The notes below the pieces were generated by a model. It had not been told where the DNA came from. It did not search any database and saw nothing but the letters and a program-made list of their open reading frames with translations. Below are positions 46,037-53,499 of a stretch of 64,000 bases of DNA, piece after piece (position 1 is the stretch's first letter; each line of letters begins with the position of its first letter). Both the position numbers and the translations under genes were made by a program. Source of the stretch: Streptomyces sp. 840.1 (GTDB taxonomy: Bacteria; Actinomycetota; Actinomycetes; Streptomycetales; Streptomycetaceae); the NCBI RefSeq assembly GCF_003751445.1, contig NZ_RJUU01000001.1:1245001-1309000 (forward strand). Reading direction: 5' to 3'.

Positions 46037-46206
46037 AACGGTCCCTTCATGGTCATCTGGTTACGTTCCCCGCATAGTCGCAGAAGGTCCCGCCATTTCA
46101 GGCCCACGTCGGCCACATCGAGCCCGTCCGGTCGCCCCACTCCCGCACCGCGCCGAGCAGCCGGTGTACCGGCCGCTTCCACGGGTAGGTGGAACAGCGA
46201 CCCGAG

Positions 46207-46253
46207 CAGCGAAGTGGGAGCCACTCGTACGTTGAGTGGCTCCCACTTCGCTG
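46207..46253. terminator. Perfect 20-bp-stem hairpin
   Basis: Arms 46207-46226 and 46234-46253 are exact reverse complements with a 7-nt loop (GTACGTT). It lies 64 bp beyond the stop of the gene at 46317 and upstream of glmS, so it probably shields the glmS promoter from read-through. Confidence 0.75.
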
Positions 46254-46316
46254 TCTGCCTCACGAGAGCCGGTGGCCTCCGGGGCCGCTCCGATCCTCAG
46301 CAACCAGGGCCGGCGG

Positions 46317-46640
46317 TCACACCGGCACGCCCTCGGCCGGACCGGCCGGGCGCAGGAAGGTGCGGTCGTAGCGTCGGATGCAGCGGGTCTCCGCGCCGAG
46401 ACGCAGGAGACGCTGGGCCTCGGGGTCGTCGCGGATCGCGGTGCGGTAGACCTCGTACGCGGCCAGGCTGGAGAAGGAGAAGAGGGCGTAGGCGATGTCG
46501 CTGGCGCCTTCGTGCGGCAGGAAGCAGCCGTGGTGCGTGCCGCCGAGGCGGGTGATGACGGGGACCCAGCCGGTGACGTAGGCCTCGAAGTCGTCGATGC
46601 GGGCAGGGTCGATCTCGTAGCGGAGGTGGCAGGTGACCAC
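46317..46640 (-). CDS. NIPSNAP-family protein
   Basis: A 107-aa dimeric ferredoxin-fold protein: TCHLRYEIDPARIDDFEAYV, LGGTHHGCFLPHEG, ALFSFSSLAAYEVYRTAI and a terminal FLRP. NIPSNAP proteins are small and of unclear function. It starts with GTG 39 bp after the GNAT gene on the same strand and is probably co-transcribed with it. Confidence 0.85.
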   Translation of the reverse strand: MVTCHLRYEIDPARIDDFEAYVTGWVPVITRLGGTHHGCFLPHEGASDIAYALFSFSSLAAYEVYRTAIRDDPEAQRLLRLGAETRCIRRYDRTFLRPAGPAEGVPV

Positions 46641-46679
46641 GGGTGGGGCCTCTCGTGTCGTAGTCGCAGGGGAACGGAT

Positions 46680-47231
46680 TCAGTGGTCGGTGGGCGGCCA
46701 TTCGGTGGCGAGGAGGGACCACACCTGCTTGTCGTACCGCTTGCCGGCGTAGGGCCAGGCCTCACGGCGGACGCCCTCCAGGGACATGCCCAGGCGCTTG
46801 GCCACCGCGGCGCTGCGGTGGTTGTCGGCGCGGCAGTGCCACTCGGCCCGGTGCAGCCCGCGTTTCCGGAACGTCCAGTCCAGGAGGGCGGTGCAGGCGG
46901 GTGTGACCAGGCCCCTGCCTTCAGCGGAGGGCTCCAGCCAGCAGCCGAGTTCGCAGCAGCCCGCGGCGGCCTGGAAGTCGGTGAACATCACGCCGCCCAC
47001 CAGCACTCCCTGCGACCAGATGCCGAACAGGCGGGCGCCGTCGTGCGCCTGCTTTTCGGCGTACCTGACGAGGGTGGACCGTGCGCCCTCGACGTCGTCG
47101 GTGACGAAGGCCGGGCCCACCCAGGGACGGATGTGGTCGCGGGCGCGGTCGAGGTGGCCGGCGAACTCGCCGGCGTGCCAGACCTCCAGCGGGGCGATAC
47201 GGGCGTCATCGCTCAGCGGCAGCGAGAACAT
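46680..47231 (-). CDS. GNAT N-acetyltransferase (RimJ/RimL-like)
   Basis: A 183-aa acetyltransferase with ELGCWLEPSAEGRGLVTPAC as acetyl-CoA loop region and HRAEWHCRADNHRSAAVAKR, LGMSLEGVRRE, which are typical of RimJ/RimL types that acetylate N-terminal amines or small molecules. The ATG at 47231 has GGGAGG seven bases upstream. It is divergent from the TetR gene across 51 bp. Confidence 0.9.
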   Translation of the reverse strand: MFSLPLSDDARIAPLEVWHAGEFAGHLDRARDHIRPWVGPAFVTDDVEGARSTLVRYAEKQAHDGARLFGIWSQGVLVGGVMFTDFQAAAGCCELGCWLEPSAEGRGLVTPACTALLDWTFRKRGLHRAEWHCRADNHRSAAVAKRLGMSLEGVRREAWPYAGKRYDKQVWSLLATEWPPTDH

Positions 47232-47247
47232 GGATGCCTCCCTGATT

Positions 47248-47265
47248 ACATAACAAGTGTTGTGT
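47248..47265. promoter_or_regulatory. Candidate TetR operator
   Basis: ACATAAC-AAGT-GTTGTGT, an inverted repeat with one mismatch in seven, centred in the 51-bp gap between the divergent GNAT and TetR genes. It would allow repression of both. Confidence 0.55.
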
Positions 47266-47282
47266 GAATGTAGCGTAGGAGG

Positions 47283-47897
47283 ATGCCGCGTTCCAAGGGA
47301 GATCACGAAAGCCGCCGCCGCGAGGTCTCGGAAGCGGTGTGGCGGGTCATGTCCACCGGTGGCTTCACCGGCCTGTCAATGCGTGCCGTCGCCGGCGAAC
47401 TCGGCTCGACGACAGGCTTGTTGACCCACTACTTCGCCAGCAAGCGCGCGCTGGTGAAATACGCGCTCGACCTGCTGGAGCAGCGCACTGCCGCCCGTCC
47501 GCGCCGCGAGGCGGGCGGCGGCCTGGACGGCCTGCGGGCAGCCCTGCTGGACATCCTGCCGCTGAACGCGGACGCCGTGGCAGGCAGCCGCATCTGGGTG
47601 TCCTCGTGGGACTCAGCGCTCGCCGACCCGCAGCTGTGCGGTGACCACGCGCGCAGATACGCCGACGGCCGAGGCGTGCTGGCCGCGCGGGTGGCCGAGG
47701 CGCAGGACGCGGGCGAGCTGCCCCCGGGCGACCCGGGCCGGATCGCCGCATCGGCGCAGTCGTTCGCACTCGGCCTGGTGGTGCAGGCACTACTGGACCC
47801 GGCCGCGTTCCCTCCGGATCACCAGACCGCGTTGCTCGACGACTACCTGACCGCACTCGCCCGCGGTCCCGCCGGGCCACTCGCCCCTCCCGCGTGA
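47283..47897 (+). CDS. TetR-family regulator
   Basis: A 204-aa regulator with an N-terminal HTH (REVSEAVWRVMSTGGFTGLS, AVAGELGSTTGLLTHYFASK) and a C-terminal ligand domain of the TetR_C_6/BetI kind (RIWVSSWDSALADPQL). The ATG at 47283 has AGGAGG directly upstream. It most likely represses itself and the divergent GNAT-NIPSNAP pair through the palindrome at 47248-47265. Confidence 0.9.
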   Translation: MPRSKGDHESRRREVSEAVWRVMSTGGFTGLSMRAVAGELGSTTGLLTHYFASKRALVKYALDLLEQRTAARPRREAGGGLDGLRAALLDILPLNADAVAGSRIWVSSWDSALADPQLCGDHARRYADGRGVLAARVAEAQDAGELPPGDPGRIAASAQSFALGLVVQALLDPAAFPPDHQTALLDDYLTALARGPAGPLAPPA

Positions 47898-48062
47898 GCC
47901 ACGGGCGCGGAACAGCCCGGCACCGGTCCACGCCGGGGCCCGCGTCGGCCCCGAGGGGCCTGCCATAGGCTCACCCGGACGCCGAAGGGCGGAACGCGTG
48001 GAGGCGGGGACAGCCTCCACGGATGACGGGGCCCATGGGCTCCGTGTCAGAAACGGGGGAAC

Positions 48063-49127
48063 ATGTCCTACCACACGCCGCCCGGGGACCCGGGCGCCGC
48101 GAATCCGTACAACCAGCAGCCCCAGCCGACCGGTTGGCAGCAGCCGCCGGCACAGGGCGCACCTGGACAGGGATACCAGGGGCATCAGGGGAGTCAGGGG
48201 AGTCAGGGGTACCAGGGGAATCAGGGGTACCAGGGGAATCAGGGGTACCAGGGGAATCAGGGGTACCAGGGGTATCCGGCCCATCAGGGGTATCAGCCCC
48301 CGCAGCCTCCCCCCGTACCTCAGCAGCAGATACCGTACGGCGCACCCACCCCTCCCGGGGCCTCCGGCCGTGGCGGCAGCACCGCCCTGCGCGCCGTCCT
48401 CGGCGTCGTCGGTGCCCTGCTCCTGATCGGCGGCGGCGCACTGGCCGCACACGCCTACAGCAACAGCCGGCAAGAGATCGACAACACCGCCTACGGCGAG
48501 GACCTCTGGCGCAACGAGGCGGCCGACACCGTACTGCCGGACACCATCGGGGTCCGCTCGGGGGCATACGACGGCGCGCTCACCACTCCCCGGAATGCCC
48601 AGTGGCGGCGGCTCGGCCTCTCCTCGGACACCTCCTGTGCCGCAGGCCTGTCCGGCAAGACCCGTGCCAAAGCAGCAGAGTTGGACTGCGAGGCGGTTCT
48701 GCGTGCCACCTACGTGGACCCGACAGGCAACCAGCTGGCGACAGTCGTCATCGTCGTCCTCCCCCTCGCGGGCGGAGACGGGGACACGTCCGCCAAGAAG
48801 CAGCTCGGCGCGTTCTTCACGAGCCGGGACGGGATCGAGGGGGCGGTGAACGTGCTCCCCGTAAAAGGCACCTTGGCGGCTCGCTGGACCAATGACGCAC
48901 GCAACGCCGCAGCGCTCGAACCGGTCAGCGGCGACAGCATGCACTACGCCATCGGCGTGACCCTCGGTGCGGTGGACGGCCTGTGGGCCGGGCACCTGCC
49001 CGGCACCTTCGGCGAGGACGACAGCGACGGGCGCTCGGACCGCAATGCGTGGCAGGGCGACGCGGAGGGCCTCGTCAGCACCTTCAACGCCCACCTCTCG
49101 GACCTGCAGCTGAGTGGAGTGAAGTGA
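48063..49127 (+). CDS. Single-span membrane protein with Gln/Gly/Tyr repeats
   Basis: A 354-aa protein. The N-terminal cytoplasmic part (1-105) is Pro/Gln-rich and contains tandem GYQGNQ hexapeptides encoded by perfect 18-bp repeats. One span (ALRAVLGVVGALLLIGGGAL, about 107-130) leads to an extracytoplasmic domain of about 220 aa with two cysteines close together (CAAGLSGKTRAKAAELDC) that may form a disulfide. No known family. Its stop overlaps the GTG of the protease gene (GTGA), so the two are co-translated and probably work together. Confidence 0.82.
   Translation: MSYHTPPGDPGAANPYNQQPQPTGWQQPPAQGAPGQGYQGHQGSQGSQGYQGNQGYQGNQGYQGNQGYQGYPAHQGYQPPQPPPVPQQQIPYGAPTPPGASGRGGSTALRAVLGVVGALLLIGGGALAAHAYSNSRQEIDNTAYGEDLWRNEAADTVLPDTIGVRSGAYDGALTTPRNAQWRRLGLSSDTSCAAGLSGKTRAKAAELDCEAVLRATYVDPTGNQLATVVIVVLPLAGGDGDTSAKKQLGAFFTSRDGIEGAVNVLPVKGTLAARWTNDARNAAALEPVSGDSMHYAIGVTLGAVDGLWAGHLPGTFGEDDSDGRSDRNAWQGDAEGLVSTFNAHLSDLQLSGVK
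48206..48259 (+). repeat. Perfect 18-bp tandem repeat (three copies) in coding region
   Basis: GGGGTACCAGGGGAATCA occurs three times at 48206, 48224 and 48242, flanked by degenerate 9-bp-based units (about 48176-48297). The 18-bp unit keeps the frame and encodes the GYQGNQ hexapeptides, so copy changes alter tail length only. Confidence 0.92.
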
Positions 49128-50287
49128 CCGTGACTATGAGGCGTACACATACGACGAAGGCACGGGCCGCGGTCCTGTGCACGGCGCTCTCCGCCCTCCT
49201 GTGCACACTGGCCACGGCCCCCGCATCCGCCGCGCAGAGCACCCCGGCGGGCTGGGAGTCCATCGCCCTCAGGGTCGACTCGGCGCAACGTCTGAGCAAG
49301 GGCAAGGCGATCACCGTCGCCGTCCTGGACACGGGTGTCCAGGCGGACCACCCCTCGCTCAAGGGCCACGTCACCACCGGCCCCGACTTCTTCGACGACG
49401 GCGCGAGCGAGGACAGCGACAACTGGGGCCGCCACGGCACCGCCATGGCCTCGGCCGTCCTCAAGGTCGCGCCGGAGGCCGGCATCCTCTCCGTGCGCGT
49501 TCTCGACGAGTCGAAGAAGAGGGACAGAACCGTGTCGAGGGGCACGAGCCCGATCGCCAAGGGCATCGAGTACGCGGTCGATCACCACGCCGACGTCATC
49601 TCGCTCTCCCTGGGAGACGCGGGGAACTTCGTGCAGGACTACAGCGCCGACGAGGCCTACGCCATCGGCCGGGCGGTCAGCCGCGGTGTCACCGTGCTCG
49701 CCAGCGCGGGCAACAGCGGTGACGAGGACAACTCCGGCTCGTACCCGGCGGGTTATCCCAGCGTGATCTCGGTGGCGGCCACGGGACGGGACGGTGCGCG
49801 TGCCCCCTTCTCCACGGTGCGCTCGCACAACGCGGTGGCCGCGCCGGGGGTGGGCATCACCATGGCCAAGAAGTCCGGCGGTTTCACCACGGAGGACGGA
49901 ACGTCCCCGGCCTGCGCCCTCACCGCCGGTGTCGTCGCGCTCATGCTCTCCCACAACCCGAAGCTGACCCCCGCCCAGGTCCGCTCGGCCCTCACCACAA
50001 CGGCCCACCATCCCGAGGGCGGCCGCGACGCCCTGGTCGGCTACGGCCTGATCAACGCTCCGGCCGCGGTCCTGGCCGCCGCCACCCCGGCCAAGGACAG
50101 GACGACCCCGGTCAAGTACACGGGGAAGGAACACTTCGGAACCCCGACGGGCACATCGAAGGTGACCCATCCCGCCATGGAACAGGGCATCTGGCTGTCG
50201 GGCCTCGGCGCGGCAGGAGGCGGCCTGGTGCTCGTCCTGGTCGCGATCCTCATGGGCCGTCGACGGAGGACGGGTCCGCGAGGCTGA
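49124..50287 (+). CDS. Mycosin-like subtilisin protease (S8), membrane-anchored
   Basis: A 387-aa secreted serine protease. Signal peptide 1-37 ending ASAAQ. Catalytic triad D69 (VAVLDTGV), H104 (GRHGTAMAS) and S261 (DGTSPACAL), with oxyanion Asn in ASAGNSGDED. A linker and one C-terminal span (GLGAAGGGLVLVLVAILMG), then a basic tail, as in type VII secretion mycosins (MycP). No ESX genes (eccC, esxA) are seen nearby. The GTG at 49124 overlaps the previous stop; GTG at 49130 or ATG at 49136 are alternatives. Confidence 0.88.
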   Translation: MTVTMRRTHTTKARAAVLCTALSALLCTLATAPASAAQSTPAGWESIALRVDSAQRLSKGKAITVAVLDTGVQADHPSLKGHVTTGPDFFDDGASEDSDNWGRHGTAMASAVLKVAPEAGILSVRVLDESKKRDRTVSRGTSPIAKGIEYAVDHHADVISLSLGDAGNFVQDYSADEAYAIGRAVSRGVTVLASAGNSGDEDNSGSYPAGYPSVISVAATGRDGARAPFSTVRSHNAVAAPGVGITMAKKSGGFTTEDGTSPACALTAGVVALMLSHNPKLTPAQVRSALTTTAHHPEGGRDALVGYGLINAPAAVLAAATPAKDRTTPVKYTGKEHFGTPTGTSKVTHPAMEQGIWLSGLGAAGGGLVLVLVAILMGRRRRTGPRG

Positions 50288-50458
50288 CCGTTGGCCCGCA
50301 TACCGGTGGGCGCTCGCATCGGAGTTCGATGCGACGCCCGCCGGTCGGCCGGCACATGGTGGGCCGACGACCTGTCTACCGGCAGCCCCGCCGCCGGAAC
50401 CGGACAGACACCTCTGGTCATCCAGGGCAGTACAGCACTGATCCGCGAGGGGGCAGCC

Positions 50459-50863
50459 ATGCAGGTTTCCGGTACGGGTTCGAAGGCACCCTCCGGAGCG
50501 GGTGCCACGCGGCCCATGCGGGCCGGTAACCAGCTGTGGGTCGCCGCCGCCGCCAACCTCGGCATCGGGCTGTGCGCCATCGTCCCCGCCCTGTGTATCC
50601 GGTGGATCTTCAGGGACTACCTGCCGATGGACTGTGCGCCCCACGCGTCCGTCCACACCGCGGACTGCGACAGGGAGACGTACGAGGACGGGCCCCTCTA
50701 CATGTTCGGCGCCGCGCTCAGTGGCCTCTTCGTCCTCGGGATAGCCGTCGTGGTCGACATCCTCATGCCGCTCCAGGAGCGCTGGCGGATCGACATCTGG
50801 CTCCCGATGGCCCTGCTCGTACCCGTCCCGTTCTTCGCCGGTCAGGCGCTCGGCCGGTTCTGA
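50459..50863 (+). CDS. Small membrane protein downstream of the mycosin-like gene
   Basis: A 134-aa protein with about three hydrophobic segments (LWVAAAANLGIGLCAIVPAL, LYMFGAALSGLFVLGIAVVV, DIWLPMALLVPVPFFAGQAL) and a possibly extracytoplasmic loop with C-x10-C. The ATG at 50459 has GAGGGGGC upstream; the open frame begins at 50291 but the first part looks non-coding. It may belong to the same unit as the protease. No known family. Confidence 0.68.
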   Translation: MQVSGTGSKAPSGAGATRPMRAGNQLWVAAAANLGIGLCAIVPALCIRWIFRDYLPMDCAPHASVHTADCDRETYEDGPLYMFGAALSGLFVLGIAVVVDILMPLQERWRIDIWLPMALLVPVPFFAGQALGRF

Positions 50864-50892
50864 CCGGAGGCACGGCCCCGCCCTCTCACGCG

Positions 50893-50934
50893 CCGAGGGC
50901 CTGCCGCGCGCGGGTGTGCGTGGCAGGCCCTCGG
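50893..50934. terminator. Hairpin terminator
   Basis: A 13-bp perfect stem (50893-50905 with 50922-50934), 16-nt loop, between the convergent membrane-protein and DUF397 genes. Confidence 0.78.
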
Positions 50935-50960
50935 GGGCGGCGATGGCCGCGTGCCGGCGC

Positions 50961-51167
50961 TCAGTCGATCGACGCGTACGAGACGAACTCGGCCCAGGTG
51001 CCCGGGGCGAAGCCGAGTTCGGGGCCGGAGATGTTCTTCGAGTCCCGGACGTGGATGGTGGTGGGGGCGGTCGCGACCTCTACGCATGAGGGACCGTCGT
51101 TGGTGCTGTAGCTGCTTTTGACCCACGTCAGGTCGGATGTGCGTCCGGCCGAGGGCTTGGCGCTCAT
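50961..51167 (-). CDS. DUF397 domain protein
   Basis: A 68-aa protein of the DUF397 family: LTWVKSSYSTNDGPSCVEVA, IHVRDSKNISGPELGF and TWAEFVSY. Such genes usually follow an XRE/DUF5753 regulator gene and act with it like a toxin-antitoxin or anti-sigma pair; the BldB family is related in context. Here the partner is a truncated DUF5753 gene that overlaps its start by 4 bp. Confidence 0.9.
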   Translation of the reverse strand: MSAKPSAGRTSDLTWVKSSYSTNDGPSCVEVATAPTTIHVRDSKNISGPELGFAPGTWAEFVSYASID

Positions 51168-51631
51168 GTCTCTCCCAGCAGTTTCTCGATGAAGGTCCGT
51201 GAGAGCCGAGGCGTGAGCGCCTGGGCCCGGATCATGCCGTAGCGCATCTCAAGGATCTGCACTTCCCTCGGATCGCTGATCAGCCGAGGGGTGAGTTGAA
51301 CCTCGCTGTAGCCCACAGTCGTACCGGCACTCAGCTCAAGCACCCGGTGAGAGCCGCCCAAGCCCGCGTGCTCCTCGGTCTCGGTCGGCATCACCTGGAT
51401 CTCGACATGCCTCAACATGCTCAGTTCTAGCAGGCGTTCGAGCTGCCGGCGCAACACGTTCTTGCCGCCCGCGGGCCGCCTGAGAGTCGCTTCCTCCTGT
51501 ACGAAGGTGAGCAGGGGTCCGGGCGCGGGCTGCTCCTCGTCGAGGCGCTGGCCACGCGCTGGGGCGTACGGCAGGGCCCGTTCCCGCGCAAGACGGTCTG
51601 GGCGGAGATCGATCTGAGCTGACCGCGACAA
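51164..51631 (-). pseudogene. 5'-truncated XRE/DUF5753 regulator
   Basis: A 155-codon frame that is purely the DUF5753 ligand domain: LLTFVQEEATLRRPAGGKNV, LERLLELSMLRHVEIQVMPT, HAGLGGSHRVLELS and YGMIRAQALTPRLSRTFIEK. The N-terminal XRE helix-turn-helix of about 100 residues is missing, and only 46 bp separate its first possible codon from the next gene, so there is no room for it. There is no ribosome site. It cannot bind DNA as the full family does; whether the fragment is made is unknown. Confidence 0.75.
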
Positions 51632-51677
51632 CGGGCACGGGGCGACGGAATGCCGGCCGCCGGACGTCGGTCCGGCC

Positions 51678-52325
51678 TCACTTCCGCCAGAACAGGTGGT
51701 GCGTCACGCCGCTCGGGCTGGGCACGACGTCCAGGTGGAACCGGTCGCGCAGCTCGTCGGGGGACTCCCACAGCCGGGCTCCCGAACCCAGCTTCGTCGG
51801 GAGGACCGCCACATGCAGGGTGTCGACGAGGTCGGCATCAAGGAACTGCCGGATGGTCGTGGCCCCGCCGCCGAGCCGGACGTCCTGGCCCTGCGCCGCC
51901 TCCTTCGCCTGGGCGAGCACCGCAGCCGGGTCGCCGTCGACGAAATTGAACGTGGTGTCGGTGAGCGTGAACGACGGGCGCTTGTGGTGCGTCATGACGA
52001 ACACCGGCGTGTGGAAGGGGGGCTCGTCACCCCACCAGCCCTGCCACTCGTAGTCCTGCCAGGGCCCGCGTTGCGGACTGAACTTGTTACGGCCCATGAT
52101 CTCGGCGCCGATGTTGCGGGCGTAGTCCCGCGTGAAGTAGTCGTCCAGACCTCGGCTGCCACCGGGTTCGGAACGCTTGACGGGCGGGTGCTCAGTGGCA
52201 CTGGCCCAGGCGAACATGCTCCTCGGATCGGCATGGCCGAACGGCTTCTCAAGGCTCTGGCCCTCGCCGGCGCCGAACCCGTCGGCCGAGACGGTGAAGT
52301 TCTGGACCCGCAACAGCTGGCTCAT
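51678..52325 (-). CDS. Dihydrofolate reductase-fold (RibD C-terminal) protein
   Basis: A 215-aa protein: LLRVQNFTVSADGFGAGEG, GAEIMGRNKFSPQRG, PVFVMTHHKRPSFTLTDTTF and DVRLGGGATTIRQFLDADLV. This is the RibD-C/DHFR-like family of NADPH-binding reductases common as stand-alone genes in actinobacteria; the substrate is unknown. The ATG at 52325 has AGGAGG upstream. Its 5' boundary to the truncated DUF5753 gene suggests that rearrangement occurred here. Confidence 0.9.
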   Translation of the reverse strand: MSQLLRVQNFTVSADGFGAGEGQSLEKPFGHADPRSMFAWASATEHPPVKRSEPGGSRGLDDYFTRDYARNIGAEIMGRNKFSPQRGPWQDYEWQGWWGDEPPFHTPVFVMTHHKRPSFTLTDTTFNFVDGDPAAVLAQAKEAAQGQDVRLGGGATTIRQFLDADLVDTLHVAVLPTKLGSGARLWESPDELRDRFHLDVVPSPSGVTHHLFWRK

Positions 52326-52349
52326 ACCGCTCCTCCTGCTTCGCGCCTC

Positions 52350-52377
52350 TGATCACTTGACGAGTGATCACTTGACG
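52350..52377. promoter_or_regulatory. Direct/inverted repeat in reductase promoter
   Basis: TGATCACTTGACG is repeated at 52350-52362 and 52365-52377. The overlap also forms GATCACT-TGACG-AGTGATC (52351-52369). It lies 25-50 bp upstream of the reductase start; a regulator-binding site is likely. Confidence 0.55.
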
Positions 52378-52466
52378 CACGGTAGACGGGCCGGGCCGGG
52401 AAAACTCATCGCCGCATCATGCAGTGCCCATCGAGTTCCCGCGAGGACCGGAACGCGGGCGTTCGG

Positions 52467-53087
52467 TCAGCGCAGCGTGCGGGCCCGTTCGATCACCTCG
52501 GCAGGGGCCTTGGCCACCGAACCGGTGTCGAAGGGGGGCTCCGGGTCGTACTCGGTGTACAGCTGGATCGCCTGGGCGGTCACCTCGTCGGTGAGCAGGG
52601 CGGCCGGCCGGACGGCCATGTCGATGCCGGACGAGACGCCGGCCGAGGTGATCACCCGGTCGTGCCTGACCACTCGATCGGCGGTGTAGGTGGCTCCGTA
52701 CGCAGCCAGTTCGCCGGCCGCGTCCCAGTGCGTGGTGGCGGTCAGTCCGTCCAGCAGGCCGGCCGCTCCGAGCACCAGCGACCCGGTGCAGACCGAGGTG
52801 GTGAAGCGGGTACCGGCATGCATCCGGCGCACCCAGTCGAGGAATTCGGGGTCGTCCACCATCGCCAGGAAGCTGCCGCCGCCGGGGATCAGCAGGACAT
52901 CGCACCGTTCGACCTCGGAGTACCGGGTCGCGACGTGCACCGGCAGGGAACCGAACGTGTCCCGTACCGGGCCGGGTTCGGCCGTCACGAACCGCACGGT
53001 GGCGCCGGGGACGTACGCGAGGATCTCGTAAGGCCCGATCGCGTCGAGCGGCTCGAACTGGTCGAAAAGCGGGATCACGATGTCCAT
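52467..53087 (-). CDS. DJ-1/PfpI-family protein (isonitrile hydratase-like)
   Basis: A 206-aa protein: MDIVIPLFDQFEPLDAIGPY with the conserved Glu in the first strand loop, DVLLIPGGGSFLAMVDDPEF, and the nucleophile cysteine in TSVCTGSLVLGAAGLLDG. Family members include isonitrile hydratase InhA and GATase1-like stress proteins; the exact activity is not clear. The start at 53087 has no ribosome site but TACGCT six bases upstream and TGGACC 16 bp before that, so the mRNA is probably leaderless. Confidence 0.87.
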   Translation of the reverse strand: MDIVIPLFDQFEPLDAIGPYEILAYVPGATVRFVTAEPGPVRDTFGSLPVHVATRYSEVERCDVLLIPGGGSFLAMVDDPEFLDWVRRMHAGTRFTTSVCTGSLVLGAAGLLDGLTATTHWDAAGELAAYGATYTADRVVRHDRVITSAGVSSGIDMAVRPAALLTDEVTAQAIQLYTEYDPEPPFDTGSVAKAPAEVIERARTLR

Positions 53088-53427
53088 GCGCCGCAGCGTA
53101 GCGACACAAACCCATTGGTCCAGACCTATCGGCCGGATCGCAGATACCACGATCCGGTGCACGGCGATCCGGTGGACGACGACTCGGCCGGCCGAGTCGC
53201 GGCGGCCCACGACGTAAAGGGCTTTTAAGTACTTGGGAAGAAGAAATCCAACCAAACCAAACCCACCCGGGTGGACCTCAGCAGGCCCCCCGCGCGCGTT
53301 CGCAACGCGCCCTCGCGCGGCGCGCCCTCGCCGGTTCGGCGCGCGTCACTCACACGGGTGACGTTGGCCAACTGAGCTGGATTTCGCACGGGTTGCCTGG
53401 CATATGCTCGCGAAACCAACTTCAGAC

Positions 53428-53472
53428 ATGAGACGGCCCCCGCCGGGATTGCAATCCCGTACGAGGGCCTGA
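53428..53472 (+). promoter_or_regulatory. Leader hairpin with a 14-codon mini-ORF
   Basis: Within the 412-bp gap 53088-53499 the only structured part is this. An ATG at 53428 opens MRRPPPGLQSRTRA and stops at 53472. The same segment folds: GGGATTGCAATCCC (53445-53458) is a perfect palindrome and GGCCC (53435-53439) can pair with GGGCC around it. It lies 27 bp before the HTH gene. It could be an attenuator or autoregulatory leader; I recall similar blocks before related Streptomyces genes but cannot verify it. The rest of the gap shows no gene. Confidence 0.45.
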
Positions 53473-53499
53473 CCAACGAGGAAGCAGCAGATCTTCCCG

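Noticed and set aside
45694..46263. A longer upstream start for a protein overlapping glmS
   Set aside because: It is out of frame with glmS and runs through the hairpin; no homology seen.
46037..46316. Possible glmS ribozyme or other riboswitch before glmS
   Set aside because: No conserved ribozyme core could be recognised; the region is explained by a hairpin and promoter, and the ribozyme is known mainly from Firmicutes.
41705..46555. A 1616-codon plus-strand open frame opposite nnrD, acpS and glmS
   Set aside because: Entirely antisense to strongly supported core genes; a typical GC-driven shadow.
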